Below, one piece after another: positions 19,269-28,025 of a stretch of 64,000 bases of DNA (positions are counted from its first letter, which is position 1; each line of letters starts with the position of its first letter). Both the position numbers and the translations under genes were made by a program. The stretch lies in the NCBI RefSeq assembly GCF_027925525.1, contig NZ_BSDJ01000013.1:62001-126000 (forward strand), given 5' to 3'. This stretch comes from Paenibacillus tyrphae (GTDB lineage Bacteria; Bacillota; Bacilli; Paenibacillales; NBRC-103111). Under the pieces are notes generated by a model. The model searched no databases, had not been told where the DNA came from, and worked only from the letters and a program-made list of their open reading frames with translations.

Positions 19269-19781
19269 ATGCTGCAAAAAACGCACAGCGTCGCCGGTTT
19301 GCTGGCCGCGGAAGGGGTACTGCTGCACTTCCAGGTGCCGCTTCTGTCCTGGGAAACCGCCGCTGCGCTTCTGCTTGGCTGCTTGGCAGGGCCTTTGGCC
19401 GACATCGACAAACCGGGATCGACGATGGCCAAAGTATTTTTTCCGCTGTCCTTCGTACTGCGGCTCATGGACGTCCGGCACCGGACGCTGACGCACTCCG
19501 TCTTGTTCCTGTGCGGCATTGCCGCGCTGCTGCTGCCGCTTCCGGAACTGTTCTTCTGGAGCTTTCTGCTCGCTTACGCGTCCCATGCTTTCATCGATTT
19601 GTTCAACGAGCAGGGAGTCGAGCTGCTGTGGCCGATCAAGCTCAAATTCCGGCTGCTGCCGAAATTTATGGCGATCGAAACGGGTTCGTTCATGGAAACC
19701 GGATTCCGCTACATACTGACGCTGCTCTGCATTGCGCTGCCGGTCCGTTACTATTGGGATACCGTCTTGGGGCTGTTCTGA
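19269..19781 (+). CDS. Membrane-bound metal-dependent hydrolase (YdjM/DUF457-like)
   Basis: 170-residue integral membrane protein with conserved metal-binding-type residues: TKTHSVAG-like HS near the N-terminus, LAGPLADIDKPGS, DVRHRTLTHSVLF and ASHAFIDLFNEQGVELLWP. Relatives are annotated as inner-membrane hydrolases of unknown substrate, some of them LexA-regulated in enterics. The ATG at 19269 follows GAGGAGG (19254-19260) by 8 nt. It lies upstream of psd, with 119 bp between, so a link to membrane lipid turnover is possible but unproven. Confidence 0.75.
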   Translation: MLQKTHSVAGLLAAEGVLLHFQVPLLSWETAAALLLGCLAGPLADIDKPGSTMAKVFFPLSFVLRLMDVRHRTLTHSVLFLCGIAALLLPLPELFFWSFLLAYASHAFIDLFNEQGVELLWPIKLKFRLLPKFMAIETGSFMETGFRYILTLLCIALPVRYYWDTVLGLF

Positions 19782-19900
19782 CTCATCCATTCGTTCATTC
19801 GGCACACCTATCGTAACGATAGGAAATTCGTCATTGATGCAACTGCCCGCTGCCTTTATAATTCGTCTCGTTAGCGTATTTATTATAACGAAGGCTGGCG

Positions 19901-20707
19901 ATGAACCCATTGAATCGGCACTTATTTTGTTTGCTAACCGAGCTGTCGTCACGCAAATGGCTGTCCGAGCGAATCGGCTCGTTTACCAAGTCGAAAGCTA
20001 GCCGTCGGCTCATCCGGCGCTTTGCGAAAACGTACGGCATCCGGGTCGAGGAAGCCGAACAACCGATTGACGCCTACGAATCGCTGAACGACTTTTTTAT
20101 TCGTCGGTTAAAACCCGGGTTGCGCCCCGACGCTCCCGACGCCAATTCGCTGGTCAGCCCCGTGGACGGCACCGTCACCGGCATTGGTTCGATGAACGAC
20201 GAGCTGCGCTTTATGGTCAAGGGTCAAGAATACGGCTTGGACGAGATGCTCCATGATTTGCCCATGAAGGACCGGTACCACAGCGGCTATTTTATCGTCC
20301 TGTATTTGAGCCCGGCCGACTATCATCGCGTCCATTCCCCGGTTACCGGAGAGGTAACCGCCACGCGCCGCATCCCGGGAACGGTCTATCCGGTTCACGA
20401 GCGCAGCCTGCTTCGTATGCCCAAGGTACTGAGCCGCAATGAACGGCTGATTACGTGCATCAGGCACCGCTTCGGCATGGCGACGGTCGTCAAGGTGGGA
20501 GCGATGAACGTCAGCAGCATTCGGTATACGGAGCCGCTGCGCGTCCGGTTGGACCGGGGAGAGGAGTTGGCCTTCTTCGAATTCGGTTCAACGGTTATAC
20601 TACTGATTGAGAAGGAAGCTTTCGCGTTCCGCGACGGTCTCGATGTCGGCGGCAAGGTACGCGTCGGTGAAGCGCTCGGTTATTGGGAGGGGAGATGTAG
20701 CCAATGA
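19901..20707 (+). CDS. psd: Phosphatidylserine decarboxylase
   Basis: Makes phosphatidylethanolamine from phosphatidylserine at the membrane. 268 residues with SPVDGTV (about 84), DYHRVHSPVTGEV and the self-cleavage motif FEFGSTVIL. Ser230 should become the pyruvoyl group of the small subunit; Phe replaces the usual Leu in LGST. The ribosome site is weak (GAAGG 11 nt before ATG). The TGA overlaps the ATG of the following methyltransferase remnant. No phosphatidylserine synthase gene is adjacent. Confidence 0.92.
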   Translation: MNPLNRHLFCLLTELSSRKWLSERIGSFTKSKASRRLIRRFAKTYGIRVEEAEQPIDAYESLNDFFIRRLKPGLRPDAPDANSLVSPVDGTVTGIGSMNDELRFMVKGQEYGLDEMLHDLPMKDRYHSGYFIVLYLSPADYHRVHSPVTGEVTATRRIPGTVYPVHERSLLRMPKVLSRNERLITCIRHRFGMATVVKVGAMNVSSIRYTEPLRVRLDRGEELAFFEFGSTVILLIEKEAFAFRDGLDVGGKVRVGEALGYWEGRCSQ

Positions 20708-20990
20708 AACAAAACAAGTATGATGATGTGAGTTTCTTTTCCGCCTATGAAAAAATGAAAAAATGCAAAGATCGGTCAAAGGACTTGAAGCAGAGTAGAA
20801 TGGCATGTATTAAAACCGTTAATACCGGATTTGCGAAATAAAAGCGTACTTGATTTGGGCTGCGGTTTCAGTTGGCATTGCCGATATTCCCGCGAGGCAG
20901 CAAGCAAGTTCGGTGATCGATGTGGGTCTATCGGACAAAATGCTTCAAAAAGCTCGTGAAATGACGAACGACCCTTTGATATCGTAGACT
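20704..20990 (+). pseudogene. 5' fragment of a class I SAM methyltransferase gene
   Basis: Starts MKQNKYDDVSFFSAYEKMK in frame with ATG 20704. It then continues in other frames: LPDLRNKSVLDLGCGFSWHC, the SAM-binding motif I, and VIDVGLSDKMLQKAREMTND in a third frame. At least two frameshifts and a deletion are needed to rejoin them. The C-terminal part of what looks like the same gene is at 22449-22664. The ATG overlaps the psd stop, so the intact gene was probably translationally coupled to psd. Short decayed sequence follows up to 21133. Confidence 0.8.
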
Positions 20991-21133
20991 GATTCGGGAG
21001 TGCATACTCCCGGCTGTCATGGACTGAAAGGAGATTGTTCGATAAAATGACAGAGGAGCTGCTAGAATAAAAGCTGTGCATCATTGTCAGCAGGCAAGCA
21101 AAAAATCAAATGAACCTGCAACTGGAGTAGACG

Positions 21134-21982
21134 ATGTCAGAACATTTTATGTATTTGTTTCCCTGCGATCCGCTTTTGCCAAAGCCGGATTTGCAGATGC
21201 TGCAGCGGGAGCTGCTGCGCTACGGATTCTGGAAGGAGCCTAAGGGCAATGCCATTCCCGAGACGACCTTATGGGAGCTCTGGCAGCGCATAGCCGTGCA
21301 GGAGCACGGCATAGCTTTGTATGAAGCGGGCATCATTTTTCCCGATCCGCTGGACCTGCGTTCCTTCATCGACGGTCTGAAGCAAGCCGGTATTGTGCCG
21401 CATTCTTATTATTTTGCCCATGACCGCAGAAGAGGGCGTACCCCGGCGGGTTATTATGACGGCGATGCTCTCAGCGTACCGGTTCTGATTCAAGAGCTAC
21501 GCGATAACGGGTGGATTTCCCCTAATTTTACGTTCGATACCGGAACGCGCTATGCCCCCGGTCCGCTGTATTATGCGTTTTGTGCGGGAGAGCAGCCAGA
21601 AGCCGCCGGCTTTTTCGACGAAAGCGATACCTTTATCCGATATGGGGAATGCAAAGGGCTTTGGTTTGAGGATTATGGGGAATCCATTACCGTGCATGCC
21701 GGCGAAAATTTCTGTGAGCCCACGCTAAGGGACAGCGGCAAAACTGTGGATGACTGGTCCTCTTTTATCGAAACCTGGGTGAAAGACCCTTCTGCAGTCT
21801 GGCATGATCCCGAAACGGGAAGGCCCTGCGGGCTCTGGGATTTGGACTTTCAGCATACGCTCGGAGCGGGCACTTGCGTGCTTGTGATAGATCAGCCGGG
21901 GCTGCTGGACGGAGAGAGGACGGCCGAGCTGTTAAGCCGGCTGAGCGGGCAGCGGTTCGGGTATTCGCTATGCCATCTATAA
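21134..21982 (+). CDS. Protein of unknown function (282 aa)
   Basis: I do not recognise this family. The protein is soluble and acidic, rich in Trp, Tyr and Pro, with no signal peptide or membrane helix. It opens MSEHFMYLFPCDPLLPKPDL and contains GRTPAGYYDGDALSVPVLIQELRDNGW and DWSSFIETWVKDPSAVWHDPETGRPCGLWDLDFQHTLGAG. The frame is intact over 849 bp with a weak GGAG site 6 nt before ATG. It lies between the two halves of a broken methyltransferase gene and beside a tnpB fragment, so it probably arrived in a rearrangement. Confidence 0.65.
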   Translation: MSEHFMYLFPCDPLLPKPDLQMLQRELLRYGFWKEPKGNAIPETTLWELWQRIAVQEHGIALYEAGIIFPDPLDLRSFIDGLKQAGIVPHSYYFAHDRRRGRTPAGYYDGDALSVPVLIQELRDNGWISPNFTFDTGTRYAPGPLYYAFCAGEQPEAAGFFDESDTFIRYGECKGLWFEDYGESITVHAGENFCEPTLRDSGKTVDDWSSFIETWVKDPSAVWHDPETGRPCGLWDLDFQHTLGAGTCVLVIDQPGLLDGERTAELLSRLSGQRFGYSLCHL

Positions 21983-22022
21983 AGTATTCTTCCTTGTCGC
22001 GTCAAGCGGCTTTTAGTTTTAT

Positions 22023-22455
22023 CGTTAAGGCTGAGAAGACTCCCTCTTCGACAAGGGGGAGATGAAACAGCATCTCTTGTATATACATGAGAACATATGT
22101 GCTATAGAGGAGCAAACGACGCTGATCCACCAGATGTTTGGATGCGCTCGCTTTGTCTTTAACCACTTCCTTGCGAGGTGGAACGCCACCTTCCAAGAAA
22201 CAGGCAAAGGCTTGTCTTACCAGACCTGTGCAACTGGGGCTGCCAGCGTTGAAAAAGGAATGGCCTTGGCTGAAGGACGTGGACAGCATTGCTTTGCAAT
22301 CCGCCGTTCGCAGCCTGGCCGATGCGTTTGATCGCTTCTTTCGAAAGCAAAACGATCCGCCTCGTTTCAAGAGCAAACGCAATCCCCTTCAAAGCTACAC
22401 CACGAAGTTTACGAACGGCAATATTGCCGTTGCCTGCGATCTGCTGAAGCTTCGG
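22023..22455 (+). mobile_element. IS200/IS605-type left end with truncated tnpB (copy B)
   Basis: Begins after TTTAT (22018-22022) with the same roughly 85-bp left end as copy A (3619-3703). It then carries a damaged tnp[21 protein letters not shown] and [17 protein letters not shown] in one frame, then [20 protein letters not shown] and DPPRFKSKRNPLQSYTTKF in the next, with a frameshift near 22225. The hallmark N-terminal region of TnpB is replaced by a short deletion near 22105. The RuvC half, omega-RNA and right end are absent; sequence passes directly into methyltransferase codons at about 22449-22455. Confidence 0.8.
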
Positions 22456-22664
22456 AAGGTGTGCGTGAAACGACATTTGTAACGGAGAACGTAATCAAAT
22501 ATCATCGTACGCTTTCCACCTATATCAACGACTTAATTGATGCAGGCTTTAGGATAAGAGCAGTCAAGGAACCGATTCCTTCCGAAGAAATGTTAAAGAG
22601 TGAGCCTGACATGCAAGACGAGCTTCGAAGACCTATGTTTTTAATCATCTCAGCGGAAAAGTGA
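22449..22664 (+). pseudogene. 3' fragment of the split class I methyltransferase gene
   Basis: The frame reads ASEGVRETTFVTENVIKYHR, then LIDAGFRIRAVKEPIPSEEM and DELRRPMFLIISAEK. This is the usual C-terminus of the same YafE/UbiE-like methyltransferases whose N-terminus is at 20704. It has no ribosome site and starts inside the tnpB fragment junction. About 90-100 codons between the two halves are lost. Confidence 0.75.
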
Positions 22665-22672
22665 ACAAGCTA

Positions 22673-22702
22673 AAGGGCCCAAAAAAGGGCCCTTGGCTTT
22701 TT
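22673..22702. terminator. Terminator after the methyltransferase remnant
   Basis: AAGGGCCC (22673-22680), AAAAAA loop, GGGCCCTT (22687-22694), then GGCTTTTTT. It lies 13 bp from the end of the minus-strand gene and may serve both directions. Confidence 0.85.
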
Positions 22703-22714
22703 TCTGACTATGGC

Positions 22715-23842
22715 TCAGTCGCCCCCACCGCCGCCGCAGCCGGAAGAACAGCTGGACGAAGAGGAGCAGCTTGAGGAGGAGGAGCAGCTCGAGGACGAAC
22801 AGCTCGAAGACGAGCAGCTTCCGGACGAGCAGTTGCCGGATGAGCCGCCGTCGTCGTTGCCGCTGTCGTTGTCGGACCAGATTCCGCTGCCGCAGCCGCT
22901 GGAGGCGCAGGAGGACGAAGCTCCCGATTGCTGCCCCGCCTCGCGTTTGGCTTCCTCCTCGGTCAGCAGCTCCTGCATCTGTTCGTTGAAGCCGGTAAAT
23001 TCCGTTACCGAGTAGAACAGCATAGCGCCGGCCAAGTACGGCATCAAGGAAGGGCCGTGCGACTCGGAAGGCCGCTCCGCATAAGTCGGATTAACCGCAG
23101 CCTGCCGCAGCTGATCTTTTGCTTGCTCGATTAACCACCGGACCGTTTGCTCGATTTCAGGGAATTGGGCCGCCGCTTTCCGGTTGAACCAAAGCTGCTC
23201 AAGCTCCTCCTCGCTCTCCGAGCTCAGCCGGTCGATCCGCTGCCGATCAAGCGGATAGCGGAAAAAGCTGCCCCAGATTTGCCCCGTAAACGGCGTGGCC
23301 GTAAACAAGTGGGCGTATACCCAATCGAACCAGGCGCGCCCGCCCGGGTCCGGCGTACCGCTCGTATGCGGCGCATGATGAATCGTCGCGCCGAGCAGCG
23401 TTTCCCCGAAGCGCTGGTACTCTCGGGTAAACATCAGCATCTCGTGCCAGATGTCGTCGACCGCTTCGCTGAACATCGGCACTTCTTTCAGCACGGCGGT
23501 CATCAAAAAGTATCGTTTCAGCTCCAGCAGTTTCCATTCGTATTCGGCCTCGCTCATGGAAGGATACTTGCCCAGCACCCGCTTCCGCAGCCGGTCGCCG
23601 TATTCCGCTTGCAGCGCTTGCTCCAGCCGGTCTGCAGCCGGCTTCAGCGGGACGCCGGGCTGAAGTCCGAGTCCGGCCGGCATCGGCTCGCTTCGGTAAT
23701 CCGGCTTCGCCGACTTTCGCACAGGCGGCCTCGTCCCGCGGCCCGGCACGGGCCGGCGCCGGTTCGTTTTTCCCGATTTGGAAGAAGAGGCAACGATCAA
23801 TACTACGATAACAACAAGGACTAGGATAAAGACAAAGGTCAT
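22715..23842 (-). CDS. Membrane-anchored protein with glycine-rich-domain-like core and Ser/Cys-rich tail
   Basis: 375 residues: one N-terminal membrane helix (about 1-18), a basic Arg/Pro linker, a helical core (about 60-290) and a C-terminal low-complexity tail. The core motifs VDDIWHEMLMFTREYQRF and IHHAPH resemble the conserved part of glycine-rich domain proteins (GRDP-like); function unknown. The last about 60 residues repeat CSSSS units with some ten cysteines and end GGGGGD. GGAGG precedes the ATG. Tails of this kind suggest metal binding or disulfide cross-linking, which is a guess. Confidence 0.7.
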   Translation of the reverse strand: MTFVFILVLVVIVVLIVASSSKSGKTNRRRPVPGRGTRPPVRKSAKPDYRSEPMPAGLGLQPGVPLKPAADRLEQALQAEYGDRLRKRVLGKYPSMSEAEYEWKLLELKRYFLMTAVLKEVPMFSEAVDDIWHEMLMFTREYQRFGETLLGATIHHAPHTSGTPDPGGRAWFDWVYAHLFTATPFTGQIWGSFFRYPLDRQRIDRLSSESEEELEQLWFNRKAAAQFPEIEQTVRWLIEQAKDQLRQAAVNPTYAERPSESHGPSLMPYLAGAMLFYSVTEFTGFNEQMQELLTEEEAKREAGQQSGASSSCASSGCGSGIWSDNDSGNDDGGSSGNCSSGSCSSSSCSSSSCSSSSSCSSSSSCSSGCGGGGGD

Positions 23843-23872
23843 ATCGTACCTCCTCGAAGCGTGATGACCATA

Positions 23873-25939
23873 TTATACCATAGCCGGCCCCTGAACTTCT
23901 CCTTCGGAGGTCCTGATTTCGGAAGCTTCCTCCGCCGATAGCTCTCCCGATTGCAGCTGGTACATTTGGTAATACCTTCCGCCCAGCCGCATCAGCTCGT
24001 CGTGCGTCCCGCTTTCCTTAATTTCGCCCCGGTCGAGGACCAGGATCTGATCGGCGGCTTTGATGGTCGACAGCCGGTGCGCAATGATGAAGGTGGTCCG
24101 GCCTTTCTTCAGCACCTCCAGCGCTGCTTGGATGACGGCTTCCGTTTCGGTGTCGATGCTGGCGGTCGCCTCATCCAGAATGAGAATCGCCGGGTTGAAC
24201 GCCAGTGCCCTAGCGAACGAAACAAGCTGCCGCTGACCGGCCGAAAGCGTGCTGCCTTTCTCAATGACAGGCTCGTCGATGCCTCCGGGCAGGGCGGCGA
24301 ACATCTCGTACGCTCCGACATCGCGAAGCGCCCGCTCCACCTGCTCCCGTGTAATGGAAGGATCATCCAGGCTGACATTCGAGGCGATCGTACCGGTGAA
24401 CAGGAACGGGTCCTGCAGCACGATCCCCATATGCTGGCGGAGCAGCTGCTGCGGAATGTCCCGGATATCCCGGCCGTCGATCAGAATCCGTCCTTCCCGG
24501 ACCTCGTAGAACCGGAACAGCAGGTTCAGGATCGAGCTTTTGCCGGAGCCGGTATGGCCGACAAGCGCGATAGTTTCGCCTGAGCGGGCGTGGAACGTAA
24601 TGTTTTTGAGCACGTCCTCGCCGGGCTTGTAGGCGAACGAGACATTCTCGAAGACGACATTTCCTTTGTAACGCTCCAGCTTGCCTTCGGCCACCTCGGT
24701 TCCTTTCTCGTCCAGCAGCTCGAATACGCGCTCCGCCGACACGAGGGCCGTTTCCAGGTTGCTGAGCTGGTTCACGATGCCGACGATCGGCTGGAACATC
24801 CGGTTCATGTAATCCACGAAGGCGTACAGCACCCCGACCGTGACAAGCGTACCGAGCCAGCCGCCGCCGAACATCCAGATGACGGTCAGAAAAATAACGT
24901 TCCGGACGACGCCCACCAGATTGTGCGAGGTAATCGCATTTAAGCTGAGCAGCTTGTTTTGGTACGTAAAGTGCTGCTCGTTGAGCTGCTCGAACTCCTC
25001 AAGCGTCTCCTTCTGCCGGCGGAACGCCCGGATGATCGGCATGCCTTGAATCGCTTCGTTGATCATCCCGTTGATGTCGCTGAGTCTGGACCGGATCGCA
25101 TGGTTGTATTTGGAAGCGAACCGGCGGTACACGACGATCCACACGTAGAGGATCGGCACCAGGGGCAGCGCGATCAGCGCCAGCCTCACGTCGAGAAAGA
25201 ACAGCGCGCCGAGAATCGCCGCCATATAGACGATGCCGGAGAAAAAGTTCGCCAGCACGTTGACGTACAGCTCGCGGATCGATTCCGTATCGTTCGTAAT
25301 GCGCGAGACGACTTTGCCCGCAGGCAGATTATCGAAATATTGGACGGGCAGCCGTCCGACCTGAGCGAACACGTCTTTGCGGATCGTCTGAATGATCCGG
25401 TTGGCGGTCGTCTGCAGCAGGTATTTCTCCCCGTAAGCGAACAGGGCGCTCAGCGCGATCAAGCCGAAATAACAGGCCGCCAGTATGACGAGCCGTCCGA
25501 ATTCGGGTTCGTAAAAGGCGTAGAGCTGCGGCGTCGTCAGCTCCCGCACCGGATAGACGGCCTGCCCGCCGTCTCCGGTCACCGTCAGTTCATTCCCTTG
25601 CACGCTGCGCTGACCGTCGAAGCGGAGCGGGCCGTCGACGAAATAGTAGCTGCGTCCGACCTGCAGCACGCGGACCTCGCGCCCCTTCGTTTCGCCTTCA
25701 GCCCAGCGGTCTTGCCGTTTGTACGTTTTGCCGTCGTAGACGACGGTGTCTTTGCCTCCTGCGGCGGCTTCGTACCATGGGTATTCCACGCCGAGAATAT
25801 GGCGGTCGATCATTTGTCTGGCGACAAGCGGTCCGGCCAGCTCCGCGCAGACGGCTGCGGTCAGCAGGACGAGCGCAATAAGGATCGGCCGCTTGAACAA
25901 CGCCGCATAGCGGTATAACCGGATACCGGTATGTTTCAT
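23873..25939 (-). CDS. ABC exporter half-transporter, BmrD/YheH type
   Basis: 688-residue type IV ABC half-transporter: six membrane helices with a long extracytoplasmic insert of about 110 residues between helices 1 and 2, then the nucleotide-binding domain. Walker A is GHTGSGKSS, the signature is LSAGQRQLVSFARAL, and Walker B is ILILDEATASID with catalytic Glu present. The long insert and partner make it the BmrD-like, catalytically competent half of a heterodimeric multidrug exporter. It lies 84 bp downstream of the partner gene in the same operon. Confidence 0.9.
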   Translation of the reverse strand: MKHTGIRLYRYAALFKRPILIALVLLTAAVCAELAGPLVARQMIDRHILGVEYPWYEAAAGGKDTVVYDGKTYKRQDRWAEGETKGREVRVLQVGRSYYFVDGPLRFDGQRSVQGNELTVTGDGGQAVYPVRELTTPQLYAFYEPEFGRLVILAACYFGLIALSALFAYGEKYLLQTTANRIIQTIRKDVFAQVGRLPVQYFDNLPAGKVVSRITNDTESIRELYVNVLANFFSGIVYMAAILGALFFLDVRLALIALPLVPILYVWIVVYRRFASKYNHAIRSRLSDINGMINEAIQGMPIIRAFRRQKETLEEFEQLNEQHFTYQNKLLSLNAITSHNLVGVVRNVIFLTVIWMFGGGWLGTLVTVGVLYAFVDYMNRMFQPIVGIVNQLSNLETALVSAERVFELLDEKGTEVAEGKLERYKGNVVFENVSFAYKPGEDVLKNITFHARSGETIALVGHTGSGKSSILNLLFRFYEVREGRILIDGRDIRDIPQQLLRQHMGIVLQDPFLFTGTIASNVSLDDPSITREQVERALRDVGAYEMFAALPGGIDEPVIEKGSTLSAGQRQLVSFARALAFNPAILILDEATASIDTETEAVIQAALEVLKKGRTTFIIAHRLSTIKAADQILVLDRGEIKESGTHDELMRLGGRYYQMYQLQSGELSAEEASEIRTSEGEVQGPAMV

Positions 25940-26023
25940 GAGGAATCACCTTCGTTTCCGCTGTGCGGACGGATCGCTGTTCCTGTGCGTTTCCGCCCGC
26001 CAGGCTTATTTTGAACGGGGAAT

Positions 26024-27769
26024 CTACGCCCCGATGTTCGCTTCGAGCTGCTGGCGGTCGTATTGCTCTTTGTACCAGCCGCCGGCCTGAAGCAACTGCT
26101 CATGGGTGCCTTCTTCCGCGATCCGGCCTTCGTCCAGTACGACGATCCAATCGGCATGCTGGACGGCAGACAGCCGGTGAGTGACGATCAGCGTCGTCTT
26201 GCCGGCGCGTTCCCGGCGAATGCCCGCGATGATTTCCGCCTCCGTCTTGGCGTCGACCGCCGACAGCGCATCGTCGAGCATGAGAATTTCGGGATCGACG
26301 ATCAAGGCGCGGGCGATGGACACGCGCTGCTTCTGGCCGCCGGATAAGGCGACGCCCTTTTCGCCGACCAGCGTCTCCAGACCTTCGGGCAGGAAGTGCA
26401 CGTCCTTGGCGAACGAGGCCAGCTCGAGCGCCCGCTGCACTTCCGATTCGTCCGCATGGCTGCGGCCGAACGTAACATTTTCGCGGATCGACCGCGAGAA
26501 CAAAATCGGCTGCTGCGGCACATAGCCGATCCAGCCTTGGAGCGTATCGGGATCAATCCAGTCCGCAGGCACGCCGGACAGCCGGACCGCCCCCTGACCG
26601 GAAGGGTATTCGCGCAGAAGCTGCTTGAGCAGCGTCGTTTTGCCGCTTCCCGTCCGGCCTACGATTCCGAGTGTCTGACCGCGCTCCAGCTTGAACGAGA
26701 TATCGACGAGATTATCGATCGGCGAGGAAGGATAACGGAACGTCACGCGGTCGAATACGATGCTTTTCGGCACGTCGACCGGGACCGGATTTTCCGGGCT
26801 TTCCACATCCGGCTCGTAGGCGAGCGTTTCGTTGACCCGGTCCAGCGAAGCGTTGCCCCGCTGCATGAGGTTGATCAGCTCGCCGATCGCGAACATCGGC
26901 CAAATCAGCATGCCGAGAAACACGTTGAACGAAACCAGCTCGCCGAGTGTAATTTCGTTGTGGAACACCAGATAAGCGCCGTAGCATAATCCGATCAAAT
27001 AGCTGATGCCGACCAAAATTTTCACCGTCGGATCGAACAGAGCATCGACGCGGGCGACAGCGATGTTTTTGCGGAACACGTCGTCCGAAGTGCGGTGGAA
27101 CCGTTCCTCGCTGGCCTTCTCCTGCACGAACGCGCGGATGACCCGAACGCCGCCGATCGTCTCCAGCACCTGGTCGTTCAATTGGCCGAACGCGTCCTGC
27201 GCGCTCGTGAAGCGCTCGTGGATTCGCTTGCCGAAACTGCCCATCAGCAGCGCCATAACCGGCAGGGGCAGCAGGGAAGCGAGCGTCAGCTTCCAACTGA
27301 TAAACGCCGCCATCATCGTCAAGATCGTCAGCATGTACAGGCTGGAGTCGATCAGGGTCAAAATCCCGAAGCCTGCGGTCGCCGAGACGGCATGCAGATC
27401 GTTCGTCGCCCGGGCCATCAAATCGCCCGTCCGGTTGCGTTCGTAGAAGGTCGGCGTCATTTTGGCGAAGTGGCGCATCAGACGCGAGCGGAGCAGCCGC
27501 TCCAGCACGAAGGCTCCTCCGAACAACTGATACATCCAGACGTAAGTGATTGCGTAACACAATAGAGCCGCTGCGGCCCAAAAGCCAAGCACCTGATAAA
27601 ACTGCGCGTCGGTCAGCGTCCCTTGATGAATGCCGTCGATCGAATAGCCGATCAGCTTCGGGGGGATGACCTCCAGAATTCCGGCGATCAGCAGCAACAG
27701 AATCGCGGAACTGTATCGTTTCCAATGCATGGCGAAAAACCAGCGCAGCTTTTTCAATACGATAAACAT
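26024..27769 (-). CDS. ABC exporter half-transporter, BmrC/YheI type
   Basis: 581-residue half-transporter with six membrane helices and one nucleotide-binding domain. Walker A is GRTGSGKTT and the signature is LSGGQKQRVSIARAL. Walker B reads ILMLDDALSAVD, with Asp in place of the catalytic Glu, as in BmrC-like subunits that form the degenerate site. AAAGGAG lies 9 nt upstream of the ATG. It is the first structural gene after a leader with an upstream peptide and two terminators. Together with the next gene it should export drugs, probably ribosome-targeting antibiotics (inference from the leader). Confidence 0.9.
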   Translation of the reverse strand: MFIVLKKLRWFFAMHWKRYSSAILLLLIAGILEVIPPKLIGYSIDGIHQGTLTDAQFYQVLGFWAAAALLCYAITYVWMYQLFGGAFVLERLLRSRLMRHFAKMTPTFYERNRTGDLMARATNDLHAVSATAGFGILTLIDSSLYMLTILTMMAAFISWKLTLASLLPLPVMALLMGSFGKRIHERFTSAQDAFGQLNDQVLETIGGVRVIRAFVQEKASEERFHRTSDDVFRKNIAVARVDALFDPTVKILVGISYLIGLCYGAYLVFHNEITLGELVSFNVFLGMLIWPMFAIGELINLMQRGNASLDRVNETLAYEPDVESPENPVPVDVPKSIVFDRVTFRYPSSPIDNLVDISFKLERGQTLGIVGRTGSGKTTLLKQLLREYPSGQGAVRLSGVPADWIDPDTLQGWIGYVPQQPILFSRSIRENVTFGRSHADESEVQRALELASFAKDVHFLPEGLETLVGEKGVALSGGQKQRVSIARALIVDPEILMLDDALSAVDAKTEAEIIAGIRRERAGKTTLIVTHRLSAVQHADWIVVLDEGRIAEEGTHEQLLQAGGWYKEQYDRQQLEANIGA

Positions 27770-27832
27770 GCGAGCTTACTCCTTTCCGGTTCTCTAAAAA
27801 TGGTTATGCGGCAGCGCCTGGAAAACGACGCC

Positions 27833-27867
27833 AAAAAAGGCATACCGCTCGTAAGCGATATGCCTTA
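27833..27867 (-). terminator. Proximal leader terminator before the ABC exporter operon
   Basis: On the minus strand, AAGGCATAtcGCTTACGAGCggTATGCCTT is followed by TTTT. It stands about 64 nt before the start codon at 27769, inside the leader, so transcription of the exporter must read through it. GCATCC/GGATGC just upstream could form a competing stem. Confidence 0.75.
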
Positions 27868-27944
27868 GCGCATCCGTATCCAAGGATGCTTATCTTATCA
27901 GTTCGCAACAAACACCATATGCGGGTTCTAAGTGCTGCGGACCG

Positions 27945-27986
27945 ATAAAAAAGGCGCACGATTACGAGGGTGCGTAACCATGCGCC
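27945..27986 (-). terminator. Distal leader terminator (attenuator candidate)
   Basis: Minus-strand stem GGCGCATGGTTACG with CGTAATCGTGCGCC (27953-27986), followed by TTTTTT. It lies 40 nt after the leader peptide stop codon, close enough for a stalled ribosome to alter folding. Confidence 0.75.
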
Positions 27987-28025
27987 GCGTGTACGGAAGA
28001 AATTCGCGGAACGGCGAACGAGCCG

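Noticed and set aside
22710-23015. Glu/Gln/Pro-rich plus-strand frame (DEEQLEEEEQLEDEQ type)
   Set aside because: It is the antisense reading of the Ser/Cys repeat tail of the minus-strand gene. The minus frame has the ribosome site, membrane helix and domain.
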